NCBI RefSeq assembly: GCF_901000735.1
Contig: NC_081546.1
Location: 10,816,152-10,880,151 of the forward strand
DNA: 64,000 nucleotides
Direction of reading: 5' to 3'
Source: Corylus avellana
Taxonomy: Eukaryota; Streptophyta; Magnoliopsida; Fagales; Betulaceae
In this document: positions 24,501 through 34,236 of the stretch, piece by piece
Position numbering within the stretch: position 1 is the first letter of the stretch
Layout: every line of letters begins with the position of its first letter
The notes under the pieces: generated by a model
The model's input: only the letters and a program-made list of their open reading frames with translations
What the model was told of the DNA's origin: nothing
Databases searched by the model: none
Program-made: the position numbers and the translations under genes

Positions 24501-25556
24501 TATAGCCGATGAAATCTAGCCTATTTCAGAGCCCTATGTCCCGGGAGAGTCCACCAACGCAATGGCCCAAGCAGTTCCAAATCAGACCCCTTTTGCCTGC
24601 CGGGTTTGCCCCATCCAGCCAAGAAGGATGGATTACCAAAAGCATGGATTCACATTTAAAATCCCCTCCCCATTTCATTCTTCACCAGACGAGGCCGAGA
24701 AAGAGAATGGGTATGGATTTTAACCTTTTTAGGTATGGGTGGGTTAGCCCGAATATCAGAAAGCAATGGGTATTCAATTTCAGTTTCAGTTTCAGTTTCA
24801 ATTAAGGTTAACGACATAAGGTTTTTTGTTTTTGGCTTTTGTTTCTGAAAATCAAAGAGGATATTACTGGTTTGAAACAGCCAACACAGTGAACACACCA
24901 TTCCAATCGGCCGAAACACAAAATCACTTCAAAATTTCCACAACAAACACAAAAGCCTAAAATGAAGCAAAACCCAACAATCCACAAAATTAGAGCATCA
25001 GATATTCAGATTTGAGAGAGCAAGAGACTGAAGAGAGAGATACATATCGGATGCGACATCGGCATAAGAGAGAGAGCGGCGGTAGAGGAGGCGAGGAGTG
25101 GTGCTGTGGCGGTGGTGTGGCATGGGAGTTGGGACGTGGCTGCGTGAGGAGTCTGATGACTGACAAGTGGAGGAGCAGCTAGAGAGAGAGACCGGCAGTG
25201 GCGTGGCCGTGGGCGGTGGCGTGGCGTGAGGTCCGGTGAGTTCAGTGAGGCCGAGAGGGAGGAATGGGTTTCACCGTTTCAGGCTTAGTGCTTGTGCGGC
25301 TGCGCCTGGACTCTTCTGGAGGATGCATTTTTTACTTTTAGAGTTTTTTTAATTTCTTTAATTCTTTTAGGTTAAAAAAAAAAAAAAAAAGGGTCTGGCG
25401 GGTCACCCGCGGGTCAACCCGTGACACGACCCGCCAGGCACTCATAAACGGGTCAACCCGTTTATGACCCAAACTCGTTTAAGGTAAACCCAAACCCACT
25501 AATTTCGTGTCGTGTTCGTGTCGGGTTGTCGGGTCGTGTCAAAATTGCCAGCCCTA
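21546..25556 (-). mobile_element. hAT transposon, apparently complete (4.0 kb)
   Basis: Terminal inverted repeats TAGGGCTGKCAA at 21546 and 25556 are flanked by 8-bp duplications GCAGGCAT (21538-21545) and GTAGGCAT (25557-25564), one mismatch. Both subterminal regions are rich in GGGTCAACCCG and GACACGACCC motifs. The homologous uninterrupted position in retrotransposon II (about 31950-31965, GATGCAAGCAGGAGTTTCAG) acts as an empty site. The element carries one three-exon transposase gene on the minus strand with no visible lesion. It is potentially autonomous and younger than its LTR host. Confidence 0.9.
21864..24088 (-). CDS. hAT transposase (BED zinc finger, RNase H-like, hAT dimerisation)
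   Basis: Three exons: 22475-24088, 22066-22375 and 21864-21961, joined in frame by GTAAGT and GTAATA donors, about 673 residues. It cuts and pastes the element at 21546-25556. Visible domains: a lysine-rich basic patch near residues 33-42; a BED finger with aromatic W47 and F50, C67xxC70 and H88xxxC92; an RNase H-like core with TSDLWTS near 195 and LDNASTN near 260, carrying candidate catalytic aspartates; and a C-terminal dimerisation block spanning exons 1-2 with SESTFSVGGR, the glutamate being the likely third catalytic residue. Length is normal for plant Ac/DAYSLEEPER-type proteins. The first in-frame ATG is at 23996-23998; the reading frame extends upstream to an acceptor-like AG at 24089, so a 5-prime exon may exist. 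Domesticated relatives exist, but the intact inverted repeats and target duplication argue for a transposon. Confidence 0.9.
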
Positions 25557-27490
25557 GTAGGCATGAGCTTCAGTACTTACTTCCATGTTAGTGGGCAGAT
25601 TAGGATTCGTTGGGGGCTCACCGTTCTCATGGTGCTCAACTTCTTCTTCTTTTTCTTCCTCCTTAATGTTATCCACAATTTCCTCACTCTCAAGTGTGGT
25701 GGTGACTTGGGCATGCTCAACTTGCTCTGTGTGCTCCTCTTGCTCAGGGTGCTCAAGTTGCTCCTCTTTGTTGTCCACAATTTCATCCTCATCAACCATG
25801 TAGTGTAAAATGAATGCACATTCAGTTTGGTGGTGAGTAGGATTATAATAATATTCATAAAACAAACATGGTTCAAATTTATTCATAACTCTAGTATAGG
25901 CAACCCTAGTTGTCATGAGTTGGTTTGTTCTTCTTTTTAAGTCATCAATGTAAGCATTTGGACAAAGTTGCCATACCTCATCTTTAGGAAGATAATTTCT
26001 TGAAGCACTTTCCTCTCTTTCAAAGTCAGTGGTGGCTTGGACATCCTCATGATAAGAATTTTCGGACTTATCCCCATCAATCATGTAGTGTCCTTTAGCC
26101 ATCAGCAAACCTTGAAGCTTTTCTTCCTCATTGCTATCATCTATGCTTGCATTGTCCCAATTTTGAGTTATTGGGTCAAATTGATGTTCAGCAAGATATT
26201 CATTCTCACTCTGGCCAATCCATTCCTCCATCCCTATGGTAGCTTGAGTGTTGGGATATTTGAGCTCTTGATTGAATTGTCGTAGTTCTTGTACGGTTTG
26301 GGAGTTTAGTCTGTTCATTTCTTGAAAATTGCTATCCATTTTCTTTTCTGTTGATTGCGCGGACCGGTTGACAGTTTGCATGAGTGCTTTCATCATGTCT
26401 TTCAGTAATGACTGTGGTGCAGGCTGTGGCACTTGAGTAGTGGATTGATACTAGGGGTGTCAACCCGGTCCGGTTTCCCGATTTTTGGCCAAAACCGGAA
26501 CCGGAACCGGGGAACCCCGGTTCTTGGTTTTGGGAAATCGGAACCGGAACCGGGACCCCGGTTAACCGGGGTCCCTGTTACCGGCCGGTTCCGGTTTTAC
26601 CCAGTCCGGTAACCGGTTTTTGAAGAAAATTGGTTTCTGGGCTTATTTTAGGTGTTGGGTCTAAAATAAGCCCATTTTTTTTTCATAAGTTGGCTCATTT
26701 TAAAAAAATATATATTAGTCTTTTTGTCTAAAGTAAAGAGGCTTTGTTGTGATTGTTCAAAATAATTAAAAAATAAACCTAAAAAAGCCCAAAATTTCTA
26801 AAAAATCAATGTTTTTAATATATATATATATATATTAAAAACATAAAAAAATATACATAGAGATTATCCTATGCGTAAAAAAATTATATATATATAAAAT
26901 ATAATAATATATAAATATTATTAAATAAAATATAAACCCGGTTCCGGTATTCCCGGTAAAAACCGGGTACCAAAAACCGGGTACCTGAACCGGGGTACCC
27001 GGTTTTTGGAATTTTCAAACTGGAACCGGAACCGGGTCCCCGGTTTCCCGGTTCCGATTTTCCGGTAATTTTTGACACCCCTAATTGATACGCAAGTGGT
27101 TGAGCTTAGTGATCGAACTGCGGATATTCTGAATGGTGCAATTCATCAAATTGGTGAGCATAATTTCATGTAGCCTTAGTTGACCATGTGAAATCAGATT
27201 AGTTGCTCCAGTCCGAGTTTTAGAAATTGGAATTTGATTCAAACCCCGGGCTGGAGACATTAGAGTTCAATTGCTCATATGAAAAACTAGAAAATTGTCC
27301 CTAGTGTGGACAATTACTAGAACTATGATAAGGGTTTGAGCAGTATGAACATGGTTCATGTAGGTAAAAATTTTGAGGGTAATTAGTAGGAGCTGGTGTC
27401 GTACAACTAGGAGAAGCATGTTGTACAGAAAAATTATTAAAATTATTAAATAGAAAATCCATACTTCACCCTCACTCTTTAGCATGCAAA
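25557..27490 (-). pseudogene. Gag-like coding region of retrotransposon I (interrupted)
   Basis: Reading leftwards from about 27490, degenerate sequence matches the N-terminal part seen in element II (28 kb relative: 32400-32830). It is cut by the hAT derivative at 26452-27083 and continues as a clean frame 25557-26432. That frame shows an asparagine/glutamine-rich helical stretch (NRLNSQTVQELRQFNQELK), the motif AKGHYMIDGDKSENSYHED, a central segment (LPKDEVWQLCPNAYIDDL) and a strongly acidic Glu-rich tail ending near the hAT insertion. The protein is presumably a structural gag-like product that packages the element RNA. No catalytic domain follows. I know no named family for it. Confidence 0.6.
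26452..27083. mobile_element. Non-autonomous hAT element with CCGGTT arrays, 632 bp
   Basis: Terminal inverted repeats TAGGGGTGTCAA, with a perfect 8-bp target duplication ATTGATAC (26444-26451 and 27084-27091). Both subterminal regions are arrays of ACCGGAACCGG and CCGGTTCCGG; the centre is AT-rich. A sister copy lies at 55955-56461. Confidence 0.92.
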
Positions 27491-27659
27491 TTTCCCACAT
27501 AACACATCCACGATTTTTTTGTATATATTTTTAAATAAAATAAACTAAAGAAAAACGACTAACACAATAAAAAAAAAAATTTTAACTAAAATTTAAAAAC
27601 TCACAAATAAGACCAAAAATAAATTTTTGGCAAAAATTTTCAGCTATTGCCAGCTTGTT

Positions 27660-27835
27660 GGTGCTACCTCTAGAGGTGTGCTCGAGCACGGGTTAGGTGC
27701 GATCGAGCACAGTAGCGCTAATCCGTTGGTGCGTGACCGCAAGTGTGCTCGAGCCTTTAGAGATGATTCTCGAGCGCAGGGCTGCGATCGTTCGCACTAG
27801 CAGGGGCGTGTGGAAGATGCTACGGTAGAACAGTA
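27660..27835. repeat. GC-rich palindrome island in the leader of retrotransposon I
   Basis: Between the primer site and the gag-like frame lies a GC-rich patch with GATCGAGCAC, GCTCGAGC, GTGCTCGAG and GCGATCG motifs. Equivalent patches occur at 33890-34045, 40640-40840, 47450-47635 and 63140-63275. Confidence 0.75.
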
Positions 27836-28002
27836 AAACAAGCCAAGAAAACAAAAAACAAACAAAAGAAAAATCTTTTTTTTTTTTTTATTAATAACAG
27901 GAATAAAACAAAAAAAAATTGCAGGAAAAAAAAAATCCTAATTATAACTAGTAGAAGAATAAAACTAAGCTAAAAATAAATTGGTTTAAAAAATTAAACA
28001 AT

Positions 28003-28020
28003 TCCCCAGCAACGGCGCCA
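28003..28020 (-). other. Primer binding site, tRNA-Asp type (element I)
   Basis: On the minus strand TGGCGCCGTTGCTGGGGA, complementary to the 3-prime end of plant tRNA-Asp(GUC) with one mismatch, six bases inside the 5-prime LTR. Confidence 0.85.
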
Positions 28021-28026
28021 AAAACT

Positions 28027-28748
28027 TGTTGTGAAAATTTATTTAACTCGCAAGTGCACGAATCGTTCATAATTTAATGGATTGCAAGTGTGAGATCGAA
28101 CCCACAAGGAATTGTGTTTTTGAAAAGCAAATTTAATCTAAACTAATTTTACCCTAACCTAGTTCCTAAAAGAGTTTAATTTTGAGGTTTTTGAAATCGA
28201 AAAGAAAACATAAACTAAATTAAATAAACTAAATCTAGGGATGAAGGTACTAAGGTTTGGCAATTCACACTCACCGAATCATAACAACATACTTCCATGT
28301 TTATCAATATTAATCCGAAGTTCTCACAATTAAAATCATATGCATGCTTTTCATATGAATTGTATGTAAATCATACATATGATTTTGAGTTAGCTTTCCA
28401 ATGCCGCTAGAATCATCTCAATCCGATATTTAAGCAGAAAGTTATGTTCAAAATACAGAGACGTGTTCAGAATCTGAATTTGAATCTAATCCGATTTTGA
28501 CTCCAATTAGAGAAATTTCGATTTAATCTTTCCTTGATTGGGTTAAACTTAACCACATCATCTAGGTCTTCTCAAAGTGTGCTTTCTTTCAAACTTTGCA
28601 GTTTTCCCTTTAAAGATGCAGTTTCTCTTTAACAACCTACAAAACACTAAAAACACAAAACTAAAACAAAACATTAGATAACGACATAGCTAAAGGATTG
28701 ACTAATGTAAATAAAGGGGTTCAAATATGCAATATTTGGTGATTATCA
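28027..28748 (-). repeat. 5-prime LTR of retrotransposon I (internally deleted)
   Basis: 722 bp against 1289 bp for its partner. About 0.57 kb is missing between the ATTAAAATCATATG stretch near 28330 and the TTTTGAGTTAGC stretch near 28383. Both outer ends are intact. Confidence 0.85.
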
Positions 28749-28905
28749 TGTGTAAGCCATACAATGAGAAAAATTATCAACCTACAAAATGAGAAGAAAG
28801 TTTCACCACTATAAGGTTTTGACAAAAGTCAAACCTTATCATACTAGGGCCTAACCACACTCATCCAATAAATTTCTCTTTGTAAAACAATTTGCACAAG
28901 TTTCA

Positions 28906-30284
28906 TGTTGTGCAAATTTTAATTAATTTGCAAGTGCACAAATCGTTTGTAGTTTAATGGGTTGCAAGTGCGAGGTCAAACCCACAGAGAATTGTATTTT
29001 TAAAAGATCAACTTATATCTAAACTAATTTTACCCTAACCTAGTTCCAAAAGGGTTTTGATTTTGATTTTGAAAATTAAAAGACTAAACATAAACTAAAT
29101 AAACTAAGTAAATTAATAGATAAAGGCACTAATGATGCGGAATCTACACTCACCAAATCATAACAACATATTTTATATTCATCAATATTAATCCGAAATT
29201 TTCACAATTTAAATCTTATGTATATTTTACTATGCTTCAAAAAATTAATTCAAATCATCACATATATCCATTCATTGACCAAATCACAAGAGGAATCCAA
29301 ATTTAATTGAAACACCAGATGTATTCGTAGAACAAATCATAAGGGATATCCAATTTTTATGAGTTAAAAACCAAGCAATCAATTATGTGAAATTATCCTA
29401 AATCATCATGTGTATCCTTGAATTACAACAAGATATCCAAGAATCATGCCACATATTGAAAATAAGTAAAACAATTGAAATAATAAACCAATAAAATCGG
29501 AATAATAAAAACTTACAATAAAGCAATGTTGTTCTTCATTGGTGAGGCTTTATCCCCAACCTTAATTGAGAATTTAGCTCCTCATGACTATGAAACTAAA
29601 ACCTAAACCTAAAGAAAAACTAAACTAAAAGAAAAGTTGTGGATTATATTCTGTCTCAAAAATTGTATCCCAAAACTAGTATCTGGAATTGTATATCTTT
29701 TCTTAAATGCAAAGAGGCCTATTTATAGGCTTAGGAAGTCCTAGAAGCCCTATTAAACCTAGATAATTCGGAGGTCTGTTTTCCAGTCAAAATAGAAGTC
29801 TGAAATCGGAATAGGATTCATCCAGATTTGTGTCCATTTATTGCGGGGCAATTTTGGCATAGTAACGTTCCGAATTAGGAAACTTCTATTTCACAATGAA
29901 TTGTCTTATTTTGAGTTAGCTTTCCAATGCCACTTAAATCAATTCAATCTAATGTTTGAACAAAAAGTTATGGTCAAAATACTGAGACATGTACAGAATC
30001 TGGATTTGAATCCACTCCGAAATCTTATCAAATCTGAAATTTAATTCAATCTGATCTTTAATCCGATTTAACCTTTTCTTGGATTTGGTTAAACTTAACC
30101 ACATCATATAGGTCTTCTCAAAGTATGCTTTCTTCCAAACTTTGCATCATTCCCTTTAAAGTTGTTGTTTTTCTTCAAACTACCTACAAAACACTAAAAA
30201 CACAAAACATTAAATAACGACATAGCTAAAGGATTAACTAATGTAAATAAAAGGGTCCAAATATGCAATATTTGGCACTTATCA
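28906..30284 (-). repeat. 3-prime LTR of retrotransposon II
   Basis: 1379 bp, TGTTGTGCAAAT to TTGGCACTTATCA on the plus strand, followed by the minus-strand tract GTTTGAGGGTGT. Confidence 0.85.
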
Positions 30285-31782
30285 AACACCCTCAAACTAA
30301 CATTTTGCTAGTCCCTTAGCAAAACAAAACAAAAAATAAAATCAAAGCAAGAAACATAAATCTTCTTTCGTGGGAGAGACAATTGCATTTAGCGTATGTA
30401 ACAAGCCTTTTAAACCCCTAGGCATTCCTAGTGGACAGGTAAAGTCTCGTGAGGGCTTAACATGAATGATACCCACAAACATTGTGCACTATGTTGTTAA
30501 CAAGAAAGAATTTTCACATAAACCATGGTTCTTATTCATGAAAAAGCTTAAAAAGACAAACACCTTCGTCACAGTCAATAAGAAATCCAAAATCAATTCA
30601 CTCATAAATGGACAATTTAGACCACATATGTTCTGAAAAGTGTAAAGTGTAATTAGCATACAATCATGAAGCTTTCAGTTTAAACTCAAGACAAGTTCCA
30701 TAAAATTTGTAAAAATCTCTATCAAATGAAACAACCAAGGCAAGATATACTTTTTTTTTTTTTTTTTTTTTTTTTTACAGGCTCTACAATGACTCCCAAG
30801 CGTTAGGCCAATGACTCCCAAGCCAGGTGGCTTTAGGGCATTAAATATAGAACATTCTTGAGGGCTTAGTAACTTAAGTCAAAAAGGCTACGAAGCCAGA
30901 CTAGTCATATCTTAAATCAACACTGAATTTCACGCATTTTGACGCGAATACTGAATGCTTAATGAGGCAAGAGGTCCGGTTACTCAGCCAAAAACTTAAC
31001 ATGATCTTTCTTTCTTTTTTTTCCTTCTTTTATTTATTTACTTTTTTTCTTCTTTTATATATATATCTCTTGCAAGCCAATGGTTATTCATCAATAGGTC
31101 ATCCAACAAATTTCAAAGAGAACAAACTTAAGCTCAAACATCATACCTCATAGAAAACATGCTAAGGTGCTTATAAAAATTTATCTCAAAACAAGTGAAA
31201 TATCTTTTACCCAAAAATAAGTCAAAGGACTCAGACTCCTAATTACATAATGATGTGTTCAACCCTTTAAGCAAGCTAATGAAATACAAATCACAATTAC
31301 AGTCTAACTCAAACTTGACAACAATATAGCACAATTTTTTTTATTTTTCAAATTTTTTAACACAAAATGACAAATAAAAAGAAACAAATAAGAACAAAAA
31401 TAAACAAATAAAGTGTTTTTCATACCCCTCCAAACTTGAATTACACATTGCCCTCAATGTGTAGAATTACATTACCGGAAGTAAGGAAACATCAAGGTGA
31501 GAAAAAAGGGCAGGGCATCCTCCACACTCAAACACCAAAACATGTGTCATCAAAACTAACAGCAAAATTTTTTTTTATAGAAACAAAACTCAAAAGATTA
31601 ATTGCAGTTAGAAACAAAAACAAATAAAAATAACATGTAATGAAAAAGGAAAGAAAGAATTTGTGGAGTGAAGTGCAAAAAATAAACTGGAGGAGAAAAC
31701 TTTACAGCGCTTTCCCCGTTCATGCGGATGTCCAACCAATCCCTTCCACTCATTCTTCTTCAAAACTTCATACCCCTCTGGA

Positions 31783-32830
31783 TCACCATCTTATGTAGAA
31801 ATTCTTGCTTCGAAGGATCTTCTTAGGAAAGTGGTTCCTAAATTTGCGTGCTTGTGTGCACAAATCCTTGAGCATCTTGACATAAGATGGCTCTTTGAGA
31901 CATTCAGGCGATGAAGCGTTGGGCTCTTGATGTGTCTCAAGAGGGATAATGATGCAAGCAGGAGTTTCAGTACTCACTTCCATGTCACTGGGCAGATTAA
32001 GATCCGTTCGGGGCTCACTATTCTCATGGTGATCAACTTACTCAGGGTGCTCAAGTTGCTCCTCTTTCTCTTCCTCCTCTTTGTTATCCACAATTTCCTC
32101 ACTCTCAAGTATGATGGTAACTTGGGCATGCTCATGATAAGAATTTTCGGAATCATCCTCATCAATCATGTAGTGCCTTTCAGCCATCAACTGACTTTGA
32201 AGCTCTCCTTCCTCTATTCCGTTGAAGTCAGCAACTAGATGACCGATCTGTCCTTCTATCTTGGTCATGGCCTGCTTAAGTTCTTGTATGTCTCAACTAT
32301 TAGCCATGTTGGAATTCCTCAGCTTCTGTACTGCTTGATTGGTGAAGCCTTTTATCTCTTTTGGAGTTGGACTGGTCGACTTTTTCTATTAATGTTTTCA
32401 TCATGTCTTCCAGTGATGATTATGGTACAGGCTGTGGCACTTGAGTGGTGATTGATAAGCAGGAGGTTGAGTTTGATGATCGAACTGTATATAGTCTGAG
32501 AGGTGCACTTCATCAAATTGGTAAGCGTAATTTCCTATAGCCTGAGCTGACCATGAGAAATTAGATTGTTTGCTCCAGTCCGGGTTGTAATAATTGGAAT
32601 TTGAATCAAGCCCTAGACTGGAGAAACTGGTGTTCATTTGCTCATCTGAAAAATTAGAAGCTTGTCCCCATGAAGGACAATCACTATAATGATGATAAGG
32701 ATTTGAGCAATATGAACAAGACTAATGTGGGTAAAAATTTTGAGGATAGTTGGTAGGAGCTGATGTCCTGTAACTAGGAGATGTATTAAAATCATTAAAA
32801 TGAAAATTCATGCTTCCCCCTCACACTACA
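31783..32830 (-). pseudogene. Gag-like coding region of retrotransposon II (decayed)
   Basis: From about 32815 leftwards the frame starts MNFHFND and contains CSYCSNPYHHYSDC, which fits a CX2CX4HX4C zinc knuckle but is preceded by an in-frame stop. It continues through SSLGLDSNSNYYNPDW and, after frameshifts, AERHYMIDEDDSENSYHEHA, EEIVDN and a Glu-rich tail, then SYVKMLKDLC near 31880. The order matches element I. The N-terminal position of the knuckle is unusual for a gag protein. Not translatable as it stands. Confidence 0.6.
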
Positions 32831-33703
32831 AAAAAAACAAGGTTTAGTAACGCTTGGAATAGAGGCGCTTTAATAAAACATCCCCTTATAGGGACATTTT
32901 ATTGTGTAAACGACACAAAATAAAATTAGCAACGCCTGCGCAGAAAAACATCTCCTTAATTCGGGACATTTCAATAGGACATGCCCAAATTTAGTTAATT
33001 AAGTGCGCTTGGCTGGCAAGCGCCCTTAATTCGAGACACCTGCTATCTAGGCGTCCTTAGTTAGGGACGCCTACTAGCTAGGTGCCCCTAATTAAGTGCT
33101 CCTGGCTGGCAAGCGCCCTTAATTTGAGACGCTTGCTATCTAGGTGCCCTTAATTAGGGGCGAATGCTAGCNNNNNNNNNNNNNNNNNNNNNNNNNNNNN
33201 NNNNNNNNNNNNNNNNNNNNNNNNNNNNNNNNNNNNNNNNNNNNNNNNNNNNNNNNNNNNNNNNNNNNNNNCATTCTAAAAAGGGAGCGCTTGATTAGAA
33301 AGCGCCCCCTTTTTTAAATGGGGGCCCTTGCCTAGGAAGTGCCCCCATTTAAAAACGGGGGCGCTTGCCTAGGAAGCACCCCCATTTAAAAACGGGGGCG
33401 CTTGCCTAGGAAGCACCCCCATTTAAAAAAGGGGGCGCTTGCCTAGGAAGCGTCCCCATTTAAAAAAGGGGGCGTTTTTCACAACTAAGCGCCTCCTTTT
33501 AAAAAAGGAGGCGCTTTGTTCCAAACGTCCTCTTTTCGAGGCGTTTTTTCATAAAAAAACGTCTCAATCTTAAATTCTAGTCGCCATAAAAACCGACGTG
33601 TCCCAAGTGCCCCTAATCAAGCGTTGCGAAATCAATAGGGACGTTTTTTTAGCCAAAAATGCCCCAAATAACCATGTCGCTAAACCTTGTTTTTTTTGTG
33701 GTG
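32824..33703. mobile_element. Non-autonomous CACTA element with GCGCTTGCCTAGG arrays
   Basis: Terminal inverted repeats of about 24-28 bp beginning CACTACAAAAAAAACAAGG (right end begins CACCAC on the inverse strand), with 3-bp duplications TCA (32821-32823 and 33704-33706). The interior is an array of palindromic units such as GGGGGCGCTTGCCTAGGAAG and GACGCCTGCTAGCTAGGCG. An assembly gap interrupts it. No coding capacity. Confidence 0.88.
33172..33271. other. Assembly gap (100 N)
   Basis: Exactly 100 N inside the palindromic array of the CACTA element, so the true array length is unknown. Confidence 0.99.
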
Positions 33704-33889
33704 TCACTTTTTAGCATGCACATATCCCATATAAAACATTAACCATTTTTTTTATATATTTTTTAAATAAAATAAACTAAAAAAAAAAAAACGACTAACT
33801 AACAAAAAATAAAATAAAACTAAAATTTAAAAACTTACAAAAAGGATAAAAAATAAATTTTTGGCAAAAATCTACGGTATTGATACAGT

Positions 33890-34045
33890 TGCTGTCGTTG
33901 CTGTGAGTGCGCTCGATCGCACTTGAGTGAAGATGCGGCAGTTAACGAGCGCAGGTGCACTTGAGCTTGCTGTCTTGGCCCTGAGTGCTCTCGATCGTAG
34001 CAGGGCTACGATCGATCGCACTAGCAGGGGCGTGCGGAAGGTGGT
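33890..34045. repeat. GC-rich palindrome island in the leader of retrotransposon II
   Basis: Contains GTGCGCTCGATCGCAC, GCTCTCGATCGTAG and CTACGATCGATCGCAC. It is positioned between the primer site and the gag-like frame, as in element I. Confidence 0.75.
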
Positions 34046-34212
34046 TGCGGTAGAACTGTAAAACAAACAACAAAAAAAAAAAAAATCTTTTTTTTTTTTT
34101 TATTAGTAACAAGATTAAAACAAAACAAATTACAGAAAAGTAAAATCCTAATTATAACTAGTAGAAAAATAAAACTAATTTAAACATAAATTGTTTTCAA
34201 ACATTGAATAAT

Positions 34213-34230
34213 TCCCCGGCAACGGCGCCA
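34213..34230 (-). other. Primer binding site, tRNA-Asp type (element II)
   Basis: On the minus strand TGGCGCCGTTGCCGGGGA, a full match to the complement of the plant tRNA-Asp 3-prime end, six bases from the LTR. Confidence 0.9.
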
Positions 34231-34236
34231 AAAACT

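Larger units (their letters stand above)
18571..28748 (-). mobile_element. LTR retrotransposon I: gag-only, tRNA-Asp primed, carrying two hAT elements
   Basis: Minus-strand element: 3-prime LTR 18571-19859, internal 19860-28026, 5-prime LTR 28027-28748, with a perfect 5-bp target duplication TGTGT (18566-18570 and 28749-28753). The primer site at 28003-28020 is complementary to the tRNA-Asp 3-prime end (TGGCGCCGTTGC core). Without its passengers the internal region is about 3.5 kb and codes only for an acidic gag-like protein; no protease, reverse transcriptase, RNase H or integrase was found. This fits a LARD-type non-autonomous element that borrows enzymes. Passengers: hAT at 21546-25556 and a hAT derivative at 26452-27083. 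Confidence 0.85.
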
